Shown one piece after another: positions 26,014 through 35,453 of a stretch of DNA of 64,000 bases. Below the pieces are notes generated by a model, which was given only the letters and a program-made list of their open reading frames with translations, had not been told where the DNA came from and searched no databases. This DNA is from Ectopseudomonas chengduensis (GTDB taxonomy: Bacteria; Pseudomonadota; Gammaproteobacteria; Pseudomonadales; Pseudomonadaceae): NCBI RefSeq assembly GCF_015712065.1, contig NZ_JACFYZ010000004.1, positions 248,001-312,000 on the forward strand, read 5' to 3'. A program made the position numbers and the translations under genes. Within the stretch, counting starts at the first letter, position 1, and each line of letters starts with the position of its first letter.

Positions 26014-27204
26014 ATGCACAGCCCTATTACTGCACCGGATCGCCTTGCCCTGCGCCTGCTCAGCCTGGCCTATTTCGTTCAGGCGGTCGGTGCTCTGTCG
26101 GTGGTCGGCAGCCTGGAGGCGATCTCCGCCGCCTGGGACTTGAGCAACGCGCAGAGCGCGCTGTTGATCACCGTGTTCGGCGTCACCTTCGCGCTCGCCG
26201 CGCCGCTGTTGCAGATGAGCCTGGGCCATCTACGGCGACGCTCGCAGGTGCTGCTGGGGTTGTCGATTTTCAGTGGCGCGGCTCTGTTGTTCGCCGCCGC
26301 GCCGGATTACCAGACCCTACTGCTGTCTCGGGTGTTGATGGGATTGGGTGCGGGCTTTATCGGCCCGGTGCTTGGCGCCCTGGGCTCGAACCTGGTGACA
26401 CGCGAGCAGCAGGGTAGTGCCATCGCCATCGTGCTGCTCGGGCTGAGTGTCGCAGGGCTGGTCGGCATGCCGATCAGTGCCTGGATCGCCCATGAGTTTG
26501 GAGCGCGCAGCCTGTTCTTCGGTATCGGCGCCAGTGGTCTGCTCATCGCGGCGATGATTCTGGCGTGGGTGCCAAATCGTGTGGTGGGCCAGCGCGTTGC
26601 GCCGATTGAGGTCATTACGCTGCTGACCAGTGCCACTTCGCTGAGCGCGTTTCTGGTGGTGTTCTTCGTCACCACCGGCGTGTTCACCACCTATGCCTTT
26701 CTGGCGCCGATCATCGGCAACGATTTCCACGGCAGCGCCGACGACATCACCCTGGCGCTGACCGTGTTGGGCGTCGCCGGCGTACTGGGCAATTTGCTGG
26801 TCACTCGCCTGGCGCTGCGGGTCAGTGCCGAGCGTTTGCTGCTGATCGGCATCGGCTTGCTGGCGCTGGATCTGCTGGGCCTTGCTGCGATGCCAAGGCT
26901 ATTCGGCGGGCTGTTGCTGGCCCTGGTGATCTGGGCGCTGGCCACCGATATCGTCTGGCCGTCGCAGCAGCGGCGTATCGTCGAACTGATGCCCGAGCAA
27001 CGTGGCATCGCCCTGGCGCTGACTGCGTCGTTCATGTTCGCCGGCATCGGTACTGGCTCGGCGGTCGCCGGGTGGCTCTATCCCATCGTCGGCTACATCG
27101 GCTTGTTGCTGGCCTCGCTGCTATTTCTGTTGCTGGCTTTCGTCAGCCTGCGCTTTTCCGAGTGGCGCGCTCGTGTGCAGATGATCGCACCGGGGTTGAG
27201 CTGA
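26014..27204 (+). CDS. MFS transporter (AraJ/DHA1 type)
   Basis: A 396-residue twelve-helix exporter of the arabinose-efflux/DHA1 group. It begins MHSPITAPDRLALRLLSLAYFVQAVGALSVV. The conserved cytoplasmic loop reads MSLGHLRRRSQVLLG, and motif C-like VLMGLGAGFIGPVLGALGSNLV is present. The start at 26014 follows CTGGAGAG and begins just before the first helix. The stop abuts the stop of the convergent HxlR gene with no gap. It is the last gene of the SDR pair unit, which suggests export of a product of those enzymes. Confidence 0.87.
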   Translation: MHSPITAPDRLALRLLSLAYFVQAVGALSVVGSLEAISAAWDLSNAQSALLITVFGVTFALAAPLLQMSLGHLRRRSQVLLGLSIFSGAALLFAAAPDYQTLLLSRVLMGLGAGFIGPVLGALGSNLVTREQQGSAIAIVLLGLSVAGLVGMPISAWIAHEFGARSLFFGIGASGLLIAAMILAWVPNRVVGQRVAPIEVITLLTSATSLSAFLVVFFVTTGVFTTYAFLAPIIGNDFHGSADDITLALTVLGVAGVLGNLLVTRLALRVSAERLLLIGIGLLALDLLGLAAMPRLFGGLLLALVIWALATDIVWPSQQRRIVELMPEQRGIALALTASFMFAGIGTGSAVAGWLYPIVGYIGLLLASLLFLLLAFVSLRFSEWRARVQMIAPGLS

Positions 27205-27714
27205 TCAGCGGCTGGCCGCTGCCTTCTGCTGAGCGGCCTGGCGCAGCCTGTCCAGGCGCTCACGTGTCGTCTCATCCGCACCCGGGCCGACGATTAGGCC
27301 GAGGTCTTTCAGTTCGAGTGGCTCGCCGTTGACATCGGCCAATTGTACCGGGGCCAGCGGCGCTCCGGTCTTGCGGTTGACCGGGATCAGCGGCGCGCCC
27401 TCGGCCAGCGGGTTCCACTTATCTCCCCACTGCAGCATGGCGATGATGATCACGTGCAGGGCCCGGCCTTTCTCGGTCAGGGCGTATTCGGTGCCACTGC
27501 CGACGGTGTGTTTCACCACGATGCCGTAGTCCTGCAGCAGTTTGAGGCGCTTGGACAGAATGCCCTTGGAAATCTCCAGGTTGCGCTGGAATTCATCGAA
27601 TTTGGTCGCGCCCCAGAGCAGTTCGCGGACGATCAGCAGGTTCCACCAGTCGCCCAGGACATCCACCGAGCGGGCCACCGAGCAATTGCGATCCTCGAAG
27701 GTAACTCGTTCCAC
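27205..27714 (-). CDS. HxlR-family transcriptional regulator
   Basis: A 169-residue winged-helix regulator. The core is CSVARSVDVLGDWWNLLIVREL followed by TKFDEFQRNLEISKGILSKRLKLLQDYGIV, the family HTH. Many HxlR proteins sense quinones or electrophiles through the conserved cysteine near the N-terminus (here in RNCSVARS). I chose the GTG at 27714 because GGAGA lies 7 bases upstream and the product then begins like other HxlR proteins. An ATG at 27777 would add 21 residues. It is divergent from the small exported protein/DUF1329 unit. Confidence 0.85.
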   Translation of the reverse strand: MERVTFEDRNCSVARSVDVLGDWWNLLIVRELLWGATKFDEFQRNLEISKGILSKRLKLLQDYGIVVKHTVGSGTEYALTEKGRALHVIIIAMLQWGDKWNPLAEGAPLIPVNRKTGAPLAPVQLADVNGEPLELKDLGLIVGPGADETTRERLDRLRQAAQQKAAASR

Positions 27715-27850
27715 GTGCGGGTCTCCAGTTAGGGGCAGTTTGCAGCTGCCGACAAGAAAGCGGTTGACAGGTTTCATGATAGCACCTAATTTCTCGTTGC
27801 ATGGTTCTGTAATAGAACCTGTCGACGAATGTCCTATCGAGGTCTATCCC

Positions 27851-28147
27851 ATGATCAAGCAGCTTCTGACTGCGACGGCTTTTTTCGTCGTCGCTACTGC
27901 GCAGGCCGAACCCCACGGCAACTGCGTCACCAATGAACTGGAAGACCGCCTGATCACGGCGGATCTCGCGGTCGCTGTAGGCAATTGCTACCTGGCCCAC
28001 GCCAGTGAGGAAAGCCAGGCTGTGGCAGCGTTGGAATACGCCCACAGCTGGTTCCTTCAGGCGCAAGCGCTGGGTTCCAGCCAGGCTCGCCGGGGGTTGG
28101 ATCTGGTCGAGAAGAAACTGGCGCAGGCAGGGCAGGCTCATGACTAA
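27851..28147 (+). CDS. Small exported protein of unknown function
   Basis: A 98-residue protein with a clear signal peptide (MIKQLLTATAFFVVATAQA, cleavage before EPHGN). It has two cysteines in the mature part that could pair, and a helical tail (ALEYAHSWFLQAQALG, LVEKKLAQAGQ). It overlaps the DUF1329 gene by 8 bases, a strong sign of translational coupling. I do not recognise a family. Its role is presumably periplasmic and linked to its partner. Confidence 0.72.
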   Translation: MIKQLLTATAFFVVATAQAEPHGNCVTNELEDRLITADLAVAVGNCYLAHASEESQAVAALEYAHSWFLQAQALGSSQARRGLDLVEKKLAQAGQAHD

Positions 28148-29471
28148 GCCCATCGTGACATCGATGTTGCTGGCCACCATGGCTTTCACTGTCAACCTCG
28201 CGTTAGCAGAGACGTTGACGCCGCTGGGCGCTGAGGCAGCCGCCAATGCCGACGGTTCCATTCCGGTCTGGACCGGTGGCTTCAACCGCGGCGTGACCTG
28301 GAGCGATATCGGCAAACAGTTCGTCGATCCCTTCGCCGATGACCCGGTGAAGTTCTCCATCGACGCCAGCAACCTCGAGCGCTACCGGGACAACCTAACC
28401 CCGGGGCAGATCGAACAACTGCGCCGCAATCCTGAGGGCTATCGCCTGAACGTCTACGAGACCCGGCGCACCGCCAAATATCCCGAGCACGTTTACGCGG
28501 CTGCGCAAAAAAATGCGGATACGGCCAGGTTGGTGCCTGGCGGCAATGGCGTGCTCGACTATCAGGGGTATTACCCCTTCATCCATCCCAAGAGCGGGGT
28601 GGAGGTGCTGTGGAACCACTTCATGCGCTATCGCGGCGGCAGCCTGCTGCGCACCCACACTCAGGTAATCACTCAGCCGAACGGTTCCTTCAGTGAAGTC
28701 CAGCTCGAAGACCGCGCGGCCTGGCCGGAAAACCTCAACGGCTTCGACCCGGTCAGCGACGCCAACATCATGATCTTCTCGACACAGAAGGTGACCGCTC
28801 CGGCGCGTCTGGCAGGCAATATCCTGCTGGTCCAGGAAACCATCGATCAGGTCAAGGAACCGCGTCTGGCCTGGCTCTACAACGCCGGACAGCGTCGTGT
28901 TCGGCGTGCCCCGCAGGTCGCCTATGACGGCCCTGGCACCGCTGCCGATGGCCTACGCACGTCCGACAACTACGACATGTACACCGGCTCGCCGGATCGC
29001 TACGACTGGAAGCTCGAAGGCAAGAAGGAAATCTACATCCCCTACAACAACTACCGCCTGACCAGTCGTGAGCTGACCTCGGCCAAATTGATCGAGAAGG
29101 GTCACCTCAACCCGAACTACCTGCGCTACGAGAAGCACCGCGTGTGGAAGGTGGTCGGCACCCTCAAGCCGGGCATGCGCCATATCTACGCCAAGCGCGT
29201 GTTCTATGTCGACGAGGACACCTGGCAGATCGCCCAGGCCGAGCACTACGACAGCCGTGGCGTGCTGTGGCGGTTCTCCGAGGGTTTCCACGTGCAATAC
29301 GACTACGCCGACACGCCCTGGTACGCGGGGGAGGCCATCTACGACTTCAGCAACGGTCGTTACCTGGTGTTCGGCCTGACCTACAACAGCGCGCAGCCCA
29401 TCACCTTCGGTTTCAAGGCGAGCAAGTCAGAGTTCGTGCCGGCTGCGCTCAGAGCCCAGGGAATTCGCTGA
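28140..29471 (+). CDS. DUF1329 exported protein
   Basis: A 443-residue secreted protein of the DUF1329 family, which is related to the LolA/LolB lipoprotein-sorting fold. The signal peptide ends near LALAETL. The mature start has LGAEAAANADGSIPVWTGGF, a family hallmark, followed by NLTPGQIEQLRRNPEGYRLNVYETRR and later RVFYVDEDTWQIAQAEHYDSRG. In Pseudomonas such proteins are often linked to outer-membrane or hydrophobic-compound functions, but no reaction is known. It overlaps the preceding small exported protein gene and is followed by an MDR reductase. Confidence 0.87.
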   Translation: MTKPIVTSMLLATMAFTVNLALAETLTPLGAEAAANADGSIPVWTGGFNRGVTWSDIGKQFVDPFADDPVKFSIDASNLERYRDNLTPGQIEQLRRNPEGYRLNVYETRRTAKYPEHVYAAAQKNADTARLVPGGNGVLDYQGYYPFIHPKSGVEVLWNHFMRYRGGSLLRTHTQVITQPNGSFSEVQLEDRAAWPENLNGFDPVSDANIMIFSTQKVTAPARLAGNILLVQETIDQVKEPRLAWLYNAGQRRVRRAPQVAYDGPGTAADGLRTSDNYDMYTGSPDRYDWKLEGKKEIYIPYNNYRLTSRELTSAKLIEKGHLNPNYLRYEKHRVWKVVGTLKPGMRHIYAKRVFYVDEDTWQIAQAEHYDSRGVLWRFSEGFHVQYDYADTPWYAGEAIYDFSNGRYLVFGLTYNSAQPITFGFKASKSEFVPAALRAQGIR

Positions 29472-29549
29472 ACGCGGTTGCGGCCGCGTCCGATCATTCG
29501 GTGGCGTTGTTCTGCGCCACCGTTCATGCAATGAACCCAGGTGATTTCA

Positions 29550-30551
29550 ATGAAAGCCTTTGTCATCGAACGATATTCAAAGCAGGAGCCCGTGCGACTG
29601 GTCGACGTGCCGGAGCCGACTCTGGGCGAGCAGGACGTACTGGTGCAGATTCACGCGGCCAGTATCAATCCTCTGGATCTGAAGATTCGTAGCGGCGCGC
29701 TCAAGCGGGTCCTGCCGCTGCGCCTGCCATTGGTGCTGGGCAACGACCTGGCCGGTGTGGTGACGCGGGTCGGTGCCAAGGTGCAGGGCTTCAAGCCGGG
29801 TGATGAGGTCTATGCCCGCACAGATACCCGTCGCATCGGCACCTTCGCCGAATTTATCGCGGTGGCTGAATCCAACCTCGCCTTGAAACCGGCCAGTTTG
29901 AGCATGGAGGAGGCCGCCTCGATCCCCCTGGTCGGCCTGACCGCATGGCAGGCGCTGGTGGAGAAGGGCCAGCTGCGCAAAGGGCAGAAAGTTTTCATCC
30001 ATGCTGGCTCTGGCGGTGTCGGCACGTTGGCGATCCAGCTGGCCAAGCACCTGGGCGCGTATGTTGCGACTACCACCAGCAGCGCCAATGTCGTGCTGGT
30101 GAAAAGCCTCGGTGCGGATCTCGTCATCGATTACAAGAAGGACGATTTCGCCAAGACGCTGCGTGACTACGACCTGGTGTTGCATAGCCTGGGCGACGAG
30201 GAACTGGCACAGTCCGTGAGCGTGCTCAGGCCCGGTGGCCAGCTGATCACGCTGTCCGGCCCGCCTGACCCCGAGTTCGCCAGGAACGCCGGCATGCCCA
30301 AGCTGCTGCAACTGATCGTGGGGCTGCTCAGTCGCAAGATTCGCAAGCGGGCTGCACAGCGCCAGGTCAGCTATGCCTTTCTGTTCATGCGCGGCAGTGG
30401 CGAGCAGTTGGCCAGGTTGGCTGAATTGATCGACAGCGGTGTGATTCGTCCGGTGGTCGACAAGGTCTTCCCGTTCGCGGCCACCGACGAAGCGTTGGCC
30501 TACGTCGACAGCGGTCGGGCGAAGGGCAAGGCGGTGGTCAGGGTGCGATAA
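29550..30551 (+). CDS. NADP-dependent zinc-less alcohol dehydrogenase (quinone oxidoreductase type)
   Basis: A 333-residue MDR enzyme. The GroES-like part has AASINPLDLKIRSGALK and the catalytic-site glycine-rich LVLGNDLAGVV. The Rossmann part has VFIHAGSGGVGTLAIQLAKHLGAYV. The cysteine and histidine zinc ligands of true alcohol dehydrogenases are missing, as in quinone oxidoreductases (QOR/zeta-crystallin). AGGTGA precedes the ATG. It lies 78 bases after the DUF1329 gene and may belong to the same transcript, perhaps regulated by the HxlR gene. Confidence 0.88.
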   Translation: MKAFVIERYSKQEPVRLVDVPEPTLGEQDVLVQIHAASINPLDLKIRSGALKRVLPLRLPLVLGNDLAGVVTRVGAKVQGFKPGDEVYARTDTRRIGTFAEFIAVAESNLALKPASLSMEEAASIPLVGLTAWQALVEKGQLRKGQKVFIHAGSGGVGTLAIQLAKHLGAYVATTTSSANVVLVKSLGADLVIDYKKDDFAKTLRDYDLVLHSLGDEELAQSVSVLRPGGQLITLSGPPDPEFARNAGMPKLLQLIVGLLSRKIRKRAAQRQVSYAFLFMRGSGEQLARLAELIDSGVIRPVVDKVFPFAATDEALAYVDSGRAKGKAVVRVR

Positions 30552-30598
30552 GCCTGGTGCAGGCTGGAGCAGCGTCCCGGCCACTCACCTACGGAGGC

Positions 30599-30619
30599 GG
30601 TGCGCGCGGCGCACCCTAC
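30599..30619. repeat. GTAGGGTGCGC-type half palindrome
   Basis: GGTGCGCGCGGCGCACCCTAC matches one arm of the inverted repeat at 13775-13795 and contains its own inner hairpin GGTGCGC/GCGCACC. It lies between a converging oxidoreductase gene and a MerR gene and could terminate both. Confidence 0.5.
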
Positions 30620-30630
30620 GAAGGGCAGCC

Positions 30631-31083
30631 TTAGGCGCGATTGCTGGTTTTGCTGGTGCGTTTGAGTGGATCGCTCGGCTCGCCCAGGTTCATCTTCGAC
30701 AGCACCCGCTTGGCGTTGGTGGCGCAGTCGATATCGTCCGGTTTGCTTTCGATCTCGTCGATCAGCGCCAGCAGGTGCGCCTTGCTTTGTGCCAGGCGCT
30801 GTTCCAGCGCTTCGATGTCCTTCACTTTTGCCTGCAGGGTATCGAGCAGCTTGCCGTGTTCCCACTGCGCCAGATCCTGCGGCAGCAGGGTGCGCAACTC
30901 GTCCAGGCTGAAGCCGGCCTGCTGTGCGGTGGTGATCAGGTTGAGCACCAGCACGGCCTGTTCCGGGTAACTGCGATAGCCGTTGGCCTGGCGCTCCACC
31001 AGCTTGAGCAGGCCAATGCTTTCGTAGAAGCGAATGCGCGAGGCCGCAAGGCCTGTGCGTTGCGCCAGTTCGCCGATCTTCAT
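30631..31083 (-). CDS. MerR-family transcriptional regulator
   Basis: A 150-residue regulator. The N-terminal winged HTH is MKIGELAQRTGLAASRIRFYESIGLL with GYRSYPEQAVLVLNLITTAQQAGFSL. A long coiled-coil dimerisation helix follows (ALEQRLAQSKAHLLALIDEIES), then a short tail with one cysteine (DIDCATNAKR). No metal-binding cysteine pattern typical of CueR or MerR is seen, so it is more like the organic-ligand group. An operator-like palindrome lies in its promoter at 31120-31137, pointing to autoregulation. Confidence 0.9.
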   Translation of the reverse strand: MKIGELAQRTGLAASRIRFYESIGLLKLVERQANGYRSYPEQAVLVLNLITTAQQAGFSLDELRTLLPQDLAQWEHGKLLDTLQAKVKDIEALEQRLAQSKAHLLALIDEIESKPDDIDCATNAKRVLSKMNLGEPSDPLKRTSKTSNRA

Positions 31084-31119
31084 CTGGGTATATCTCTGTG
31101 GCAGGAGCGTTGTGAGCTC

Positions 31120-31137
31120 AAGGTTAACTTTAACCTT
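31120..31137. promoter_or_regulatory. MerR-type operator
   Basis: AAGGTTAA and TTAACCTT are perfect complements separated by two bases, 36 bases upstream of the merR-like start. The size and architecture fit MerR operators, which lie between an over-long -35/-10 spacing. It may also act on the solute-binding protein gene downstream. Confidence 0.6.
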
Positions 31138-31241
31138 CGGCTTTGGCCATGAGGCTGCAACACTGGCATAACGTCTATGCTTGCCGAGCCCCCCTGATCA
31201 GAGCCGCTCTTGAATCGCATCCCCTCCAGCAGGTACAGCCC

Positions 31242-31991
31242 GTGAAGCACTCGATACTCATCGCCGCGCTGCTCTGCCTGCTGATGGGGGCGCTTGCCAG
31301 AGCCGAGACGTATCAGCTCGTCACCGAGGAATGGGCACCCTACAACTACCGGGAGAACGAGCACATCACCGGCATGGCCACGGAGGTGGTGCGAGCCATC
31401 ATGGCGCTGACCGGCGACGACTTCGAGATTAGAATGAGGCCCAGCATGCGTGCCTCTCGTGTACTGCAGACTCAGCCCAGAACCATCATGTACTCGATGT
31501 TTCGCACGCCAGAGCGCGAGTCCTTGTTCAAGTGGGTCGGGCCCATCGCCGAGGAATCCATCTACCCCTACCAGTTGGCCGCTGCAGCGCAGCCGATCCA
31601 CACCCTGGAGCAGTTGCTGCACACCCCACGTATAACCACCCGGCACGCCGGCCTGGTGCCCACGATGTTGGCTTCGATGGGGTTCGACAACCTCGACACG
31701 AGCGCAACGGAGAGTGAGCAGCTCTACCGCATGCTGTTGGCCGGGCGTACCGAGGTCATCATCGGCGACACCGACACCGGCGTGGCCTATTACAGTCGCC
31801 AGCTGGGTATCGCCCCGGGCTCTCTCAGGCGGGTGCCCATCGAGCTGTACCGCTCCTCGCTGTATATCGCCTTCAGCCGCGACAGCGACGATGCGCTGGT
31901 CGCGGCCTGGGCCGCTGCCCTGGCCAGGTTGCGCCGCTCGGGTGAGCTGGCGCGCATCCAGCGCCGCTACGAACGGCGCGACGATCAGTGA
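31242..31991 (+). CDS. Periplasmic solute-binding protein (family 3 type)
   Basis: A 249-residue exported protein with a signal peptide ending near LARAETYQL. It resembles amino-acid-type periplasmic binding proteins (SBP_bac_3): VTEEWAPYNYRENEHITGMATEV, then RPSMRASRVLQTQP and FRTPERESLFKWVGPI. A GTG start at 31242 is chosen because it opens directly with the signal sequence; an upstream ATG has no visible ribosome site. No permease or ATPase gene is adjacent, so it may serve as an orphan sensor partner. It shares this architecture with the protein at 59796. Confidence 0.82.
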   Translation: MKHSILIAALLCLLMGALARAETYQLVTEEWAPYNYRENEHITGMATEVVRAIMALTGDDFEIRMRPSMRASRVLQTQPRTIMYSMFRTPERESLFKWVGPIAEESIYPYQLAAAAQPIHTLEQLLHTPRITTRHAGLVPTMLASMGFDNLDTSATESEQLYRMLLAGRTEVIIGDTDTGVAYYSRQLGIAPGSLRRVPIELYRSSLYIAFSRDSDDALVAAWAAALARLRRSGELARIQRRYERRDDQ

Positions 31992-32758
31992 CCGGCTGAA
32001 ACGCCCTGGTCGATGGCCATGTCGGCACCGGTGATCGAACGTGCGCCTGGCTGGCAGAGGAAGAACGCCAGTTCCGCCACTTCTTCCGGCTGGATGAAAC
32101 GTGCCTGATCGCCCTGTGGATATTTCCCCAGCAACTCCCGGTAGTAGGCCTGCGGATCGCCGTTGCCGTAGTGCTCGGCCTGGAATTTGAGCATCGGTGT
32201 CTCGATGTCGCCAGGTGAGACGGCGTTGCAACGCACGCCGTAAGGTGCCAGATCCAGCGCCAGGGCCTTGGTGAAAATGCTCAGGCCGCCCTTGCTGGCG
32301 CAGTAGGCGGCCGCATTGGGGTTGCCCTGGCGTCCGGCGTCGCTGGAAATATTGACGATGGCACCGCGCGTCTGGCGCAGGTGAGCAATGGCCGCCGCGC
32401 ACATGAAGAAGCTGGCCTTGAGGTTGACGTCCAATACCAGGTCGAAATCCTCCTCGCTGAAGGCTTCCACCGGCCCTTCGCGCCATACCCCTGCCGCATT
32501 GATCACGGCATCCAGCCGGCCTGCCGCCTCGATAGCTGCCGCCACCACTGCATTGCAATTGGCAGGCTTGCGGATATCTGCCGCCAGGCTGCCGACCAGG
32601 GCATGGCGCTGGCCCAGCTCGGCCAGGCCGGTGACGTTGGCGTCGGTGGCGAACACCGCCCAGCCACCGGCCAGGAAGCGTGCCACCAGCGCGCTGCCCA
32701 CGCCGCCAGCGGCGCCGGTGATCAGCACCACGGGGCTGATTGTTGGCTCGGTACTCAT
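31985..32758 (-). CDS. Short-chain dehydrogenase/reductase
   Basis: A 257-residue SDR. Cofactor motif [21 protein letters not shown] is preceded by a short tail. The catalytic residues are in VNISSDAG and [19 protein letters not shown] marks the acidic/ADP loop. Its C-terminus overlaps by 7 bases the converging solute-binding gene, and its ATG overlaps the stop of the next SDR gene by four bases (ATGA), so the two SDRs are coupled. Confidence 0.9.
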   Translation of the reverse strand: MSTEPTISPVVLITGAAGGVGSALVARFLAGGWAVFATDANVTGLAELGQRHALVGSLAADIRKPANCNAVVAAAIEAAGRLDAVINAAGVWREGPVEAFSEEDFDLVLDVNLKASFFMCAAAIAHLRQTRGAIVNISSDAGRQGNPNAAAYCASKGGLSIFTKALALDLAPYGVRCNAVSPGDIETPMLKFQAEHYGNGDPQAYYRELLGKYPQGDQARFIQPEEVAELAFFLCQPGARSITGADMAIDQGVSAGH

Positions 32759-33531
32759 GGGGCCTTGTCCTCGATCAGGCAGTTGCCGCCATCGACCACC
32801 AGCACCTCGCCGGTGATGTAGCTGGCTTCAGGGGAGGCGAGGAAGGCCACGGCTGATGCGACTTCCTCGGGGCGGCCGGCACGGCCGATTGGCACGTAGG
32901 CTGCGGCGCGCTGTTCATGCGGCGTGCTCGAACCCGTGGCGATCCAGCCCGGCGCCACTGAGTTGACCGTGATGCCATGGCGGGCTACTTCCAGCGCCAG
33001 GCCCATGTTCATCCCCACCATGCCGGCCTTGGCTGCACTATAGGCCGCTTCGCCTGGGTGTCCGGCCTTGGTGCCGGTGGTGGAACTGATGTGGATGATG
33101 CGCCCGTAGCCACGCGCCCGCATGCCCGGCAGCACGGCACGGGTGAGCAGGAAGGCGCTGGTCAGGTTACGTGCGATCGTCAGGTTCCAGGTCTCCAGGC
33201 TCATGCTGGACACCTCTTCGAACGTCTCGGGGCTGCCCTGCATGGTCATGCCGGCGTTGTTCACCAGAATATCGACGTGCCCCCACAGCCCTTCGGCCCA
33301 GGCGGCGAACGCCTGCACACCAGCCTCATCGGTCAGGTCGACTGCCCGGCCTTCGGCCTCGAAGCCTTCGGCGCGCAGCTCGGCGACGCGCTCGGCAATG
33401 CGCGCACTGCTGGCGGTGACGATCAGTTTCGCGCCAGCCGCGCCCAAGCGCCGGGCGATGGCCATGCCGATGCCGTGTTCGCTGCCGGCACCGCTGACCA
33501 GCGCAACCTGGTCTTTCCAATCCTGCTTCAT
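32755..33531 (-). CDS. Short-chain dehydrogenase/reductase (3-ketoacyl-ACP reductase-like)
   Basis: A 258-residue SDR with cofactor motif [21 protein letters not shown] (an enlarged glycine motif), [12 protein letters not shown] and the catalytic set [25 protein letters not shown]. The family is that of FabG-like reductases acting on diverse ketones. GGGAGCC precedes the chosen ATG at 33531. It is first of a two-SDR operon, divergent from a LysR gene 91 bases away, which is its probable regulator. Confidence 0.9.
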   Translation of the reverse strand: MKQDWKDQVALVSGAGSEHGIGMAIARRLGAAGAKLIVTASSARIAERVAELRAEGFEAEGRAVDLTDEAGVQAFAAWAEGLWGHVDILVNNAGMTMQGSPETFEEVSSMSLETWNLTIARNLTSAFLLTRAVLPGMRARGYGRIIHISSTTGTKAGHPGEAAYSAAKAGMVGMNMGLALEVARHGITVNSVAPGWIATGSSTPHEQRAAAYVPIGRAGRPEEVASAVAFLASPEASYITGEVLVVDGGNCLIEDKAP

Positions 33532-33622
33532 GCAAGGCTCCCATCGGATTGTCGATGGCTGAAAGTTAGAGGGAGTAAGCTGATAAAAAAAGACGATAGT
33601 CATCAGGAAAATTGACAACACC

Positions 33623-34510
33623 ATGGCATTCAACAGCGAAACCCTGCGCGTGTTCCTCGCGGTGCTGGACGGTGGTTCCTTTTCTTCCGCTGCACGCCAG
33701 CTTGGGCGCGTGCCTTCGGCGGTAAGCATGGCCATCGCCCAGCTTGAGGCGGAGCTGGATCTGGAGCTGTTCGACCGTAGTACGCGCAAGGCCCTGCCAA
33801 CCCGGGCTGCGCGGGCATTGGAGCCCCAGGCACGTCAGGCGGCGCGCCAACTCAACCGGCTCGACGCCCAGGCCCTGCAGATGCACCAGGGCCTGGAACG
33901 GCGGCTGGTCATCGCCATGGCGCCGGAGTTGCAGAGCGGCATGTGGAGTCAGCCACTGATCGACCTGGCGAACGAATTCCCCCTGCTGGAGGTCGAGGTG
34001 CGCTCCGCCTCGCAGGCTGAAGCCGTGCGCCTGATGCACGAAGGCAGTGTCCACCTGGCGCTGGTGTTCGAGCGCCCCGGCATCGATGAGCGGGAAAACT
34101 TTCTCGAAGCCGGCAGCCAGCTACTGACGGCAGTAGCGGCACCGGACTACCTCAGGCAGATGGATGAGCAGGGGATGGTCGAGGCGCGGCAGATCATCGT
34201 CGCGGCCGGCTCACCGTCGGCGACCGACCCACAGATGATCCTGTCCCATCACCTGTGGCTCACCGACAGCGACCTGGCCACCCTCAACCTGGTGCAGGCC
34301 GGGCTCGGCTGGGCTTATCTGCCGCATCCGCTGGTTGCCGCCCTGATCGAGTCGGGCAACTTGCGGACGGTGGCCTTCGACAACATGGCCAACCAGTTGC
34401 GTCTGTGGGTGGATATCGTCTGGAGCAGCAGCCGGCCACTTGGGCTAGGCGCGCGGCGTTATCTGGAGCTGATCCGCCAGCGCATGGCTGGGCAGCTGGC
34501 GCGTGGCTAG
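33623..34510 (+). CDS. LysR-family transcriptional regulator
   Basis: A 295-residue LysR regulator: [20 protein letters not shown] and [19 protein letters not shown] form the HTH, and the effector domain starts about residue 90. Translation starts with the ATG directly after an AT-rich divergent promoter shared with the SDR pair. A symmetric terminator at 34525-34551 follows. The effector is unknown. Confidence 0.9.
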   Translation: MAFNSETLRVFLAVLDGGSFSSAARQLGRVPSAVSMAIAQLEAELDLELFDRSTRKALPTRAARALEPQARQAARQLNRLDAQALQMHQGLERRLVIAMAPELQSGMWSQPLIDLANEFPLLEVEVRSASQAEAVRLMHEGSVHLALVFERPGIDERENFLEAGSQLLTAVAAPDYLRQMDEQGMVEARQIIVAAGSPSATDPQMILSHHLWLTDSDLATLNLVQAGLGWAYLPHPLVAALIESGNLRTVAFDNMANQLRLWVDIVWSSSRPLGLGARRYLELIRQRMAGQLARG

Positions 34511-34524
34511 GGCGCGCGGATATC

Positions 34525-34551
34525 GCTGCGACCGGGTTGTCCGGTCGCAGC
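34525..34551. terminator. Bidirectional hairpin between convergent LysR and SDR genes
   Basis: GCTGCGACCGG pairs perfectly with CCGGTCGCAGC around loop GTTGT. It lies 15 bases past the LysR stop and 8 bases before the SDR stop, so it can serve both. Confidence 0.7.
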
Positions 34552-34558
34552 GGGGCGA

Positions 34559-35314
34559 TCAGATCGCCTGACCGCCGGAGACCTCGATGCGCTGGGCGTT
34601 GACCCAGCGATTCTGCTCGCCGAGCAGGCTGGCGATCATCGGGCCTATGTCGTCTGGCACGCCGACCCGACCCAGCGCCGTCATGTCCGCGAACACCTTG
34701 TTCAGGTCCGGCATGTCACGTACGGCTCCCCCGAGGAAATCCGTTTCGATGGCACCGGGCGCCACTGTGTTGACTGCGATACCCCGGTTGCCCAGCTCCT
34801 TGGCCATGTACAGGCTGAGCACTTCCACTGCACCCTTGACCGCCGAGTAGGCGGAGAAACCGGGGTAGGACACTCGGGTCAGCCCGGACGAGATATTGAC
34901 GATACGACCGCCATCGGCCATCAGCGGCAGCAACGCCTGGGTGAGGAAGAACACCCCTTTGAAATGCACGTTCACTAGGGCATCGAATTGAGCTTCAGTG
35001 GTGTCGGCAATCGACGCCATGTCGCCATGGCCGGCGTTGTTGATCAGATGGTCGAAACTGTCGCGTTGCCAGGTCTCGTTCAGCGCCTGGCGCAGGCGTT
35101 GCACGAAGGCCGGAAAGGTGCTGACGTCGCCAGCGTCGAGCTGCAGAGCAACCGCCTTGCGTCCCTGGGCCTGGATATCGGCAACCACGGCCTGTGCGGT
35201 GTCGGCCTGGCTGTGATAGGTGACGACGACATCGATGCCCTGACGCGCGATGTTCAGCGCAGTGTTGCGGCCGAGGCCACGGCTGGAGCCGGTTACGATG
35301 GCGATCTTGGTCAT
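34559..35314 (-). CDS. Short-chain dehydrogenase/reductase
   Basis: A 251-residue classical SDR. Cofactor motif IAIVTGSSRGLGRNTALNIA with VTYHSQADTAQ fits NADP binding. NNAGHG and the catalytic set NISSGLTRVS, AYSAVKGAVEVLS follow. The C-terminus GGQAI is typical of FabG-like SDRs. GAGAGGA precedes the ATG at 35314. It is divergent from an AraC gene starting at 35454, its likely regulator. Confidence 0.9.
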   Translation of the reverse strand: MTKIAIVTGSSRGLGRNTALNIARQGIDVVVTYHSQADTAQAVVADIQAQGRKAVALQLDAGDVSTFPAFVQRLRQALNETWQRDSFDHLINNAGHGDMASIADTTEAQFDALVNVHFKGVFFLTQALLPLMADGGRIVNISSGLTRVSYPGFSAYSAVKGAVEVLSLYMAKELGNRGIAVNTVAPGAIETDFLGGAVRDMPDLNKVFADMTALGRVGVPDDIGPMIASLLGEQNRWVNAQRIEVSGGQAI

Positions 35315-35453
35315 GGTAAAAATCCTCTCATGGGTGAACGGGATTTCATTGTGTGGCTCGTGGCGCAACCCCGTCGTTACCGAAACCTCGACGCTTTTTG
35401 CCTATTTCTCCAAGAGGAAAAGACATGCTCTGGATCAGCATCAGGAGCCCACG

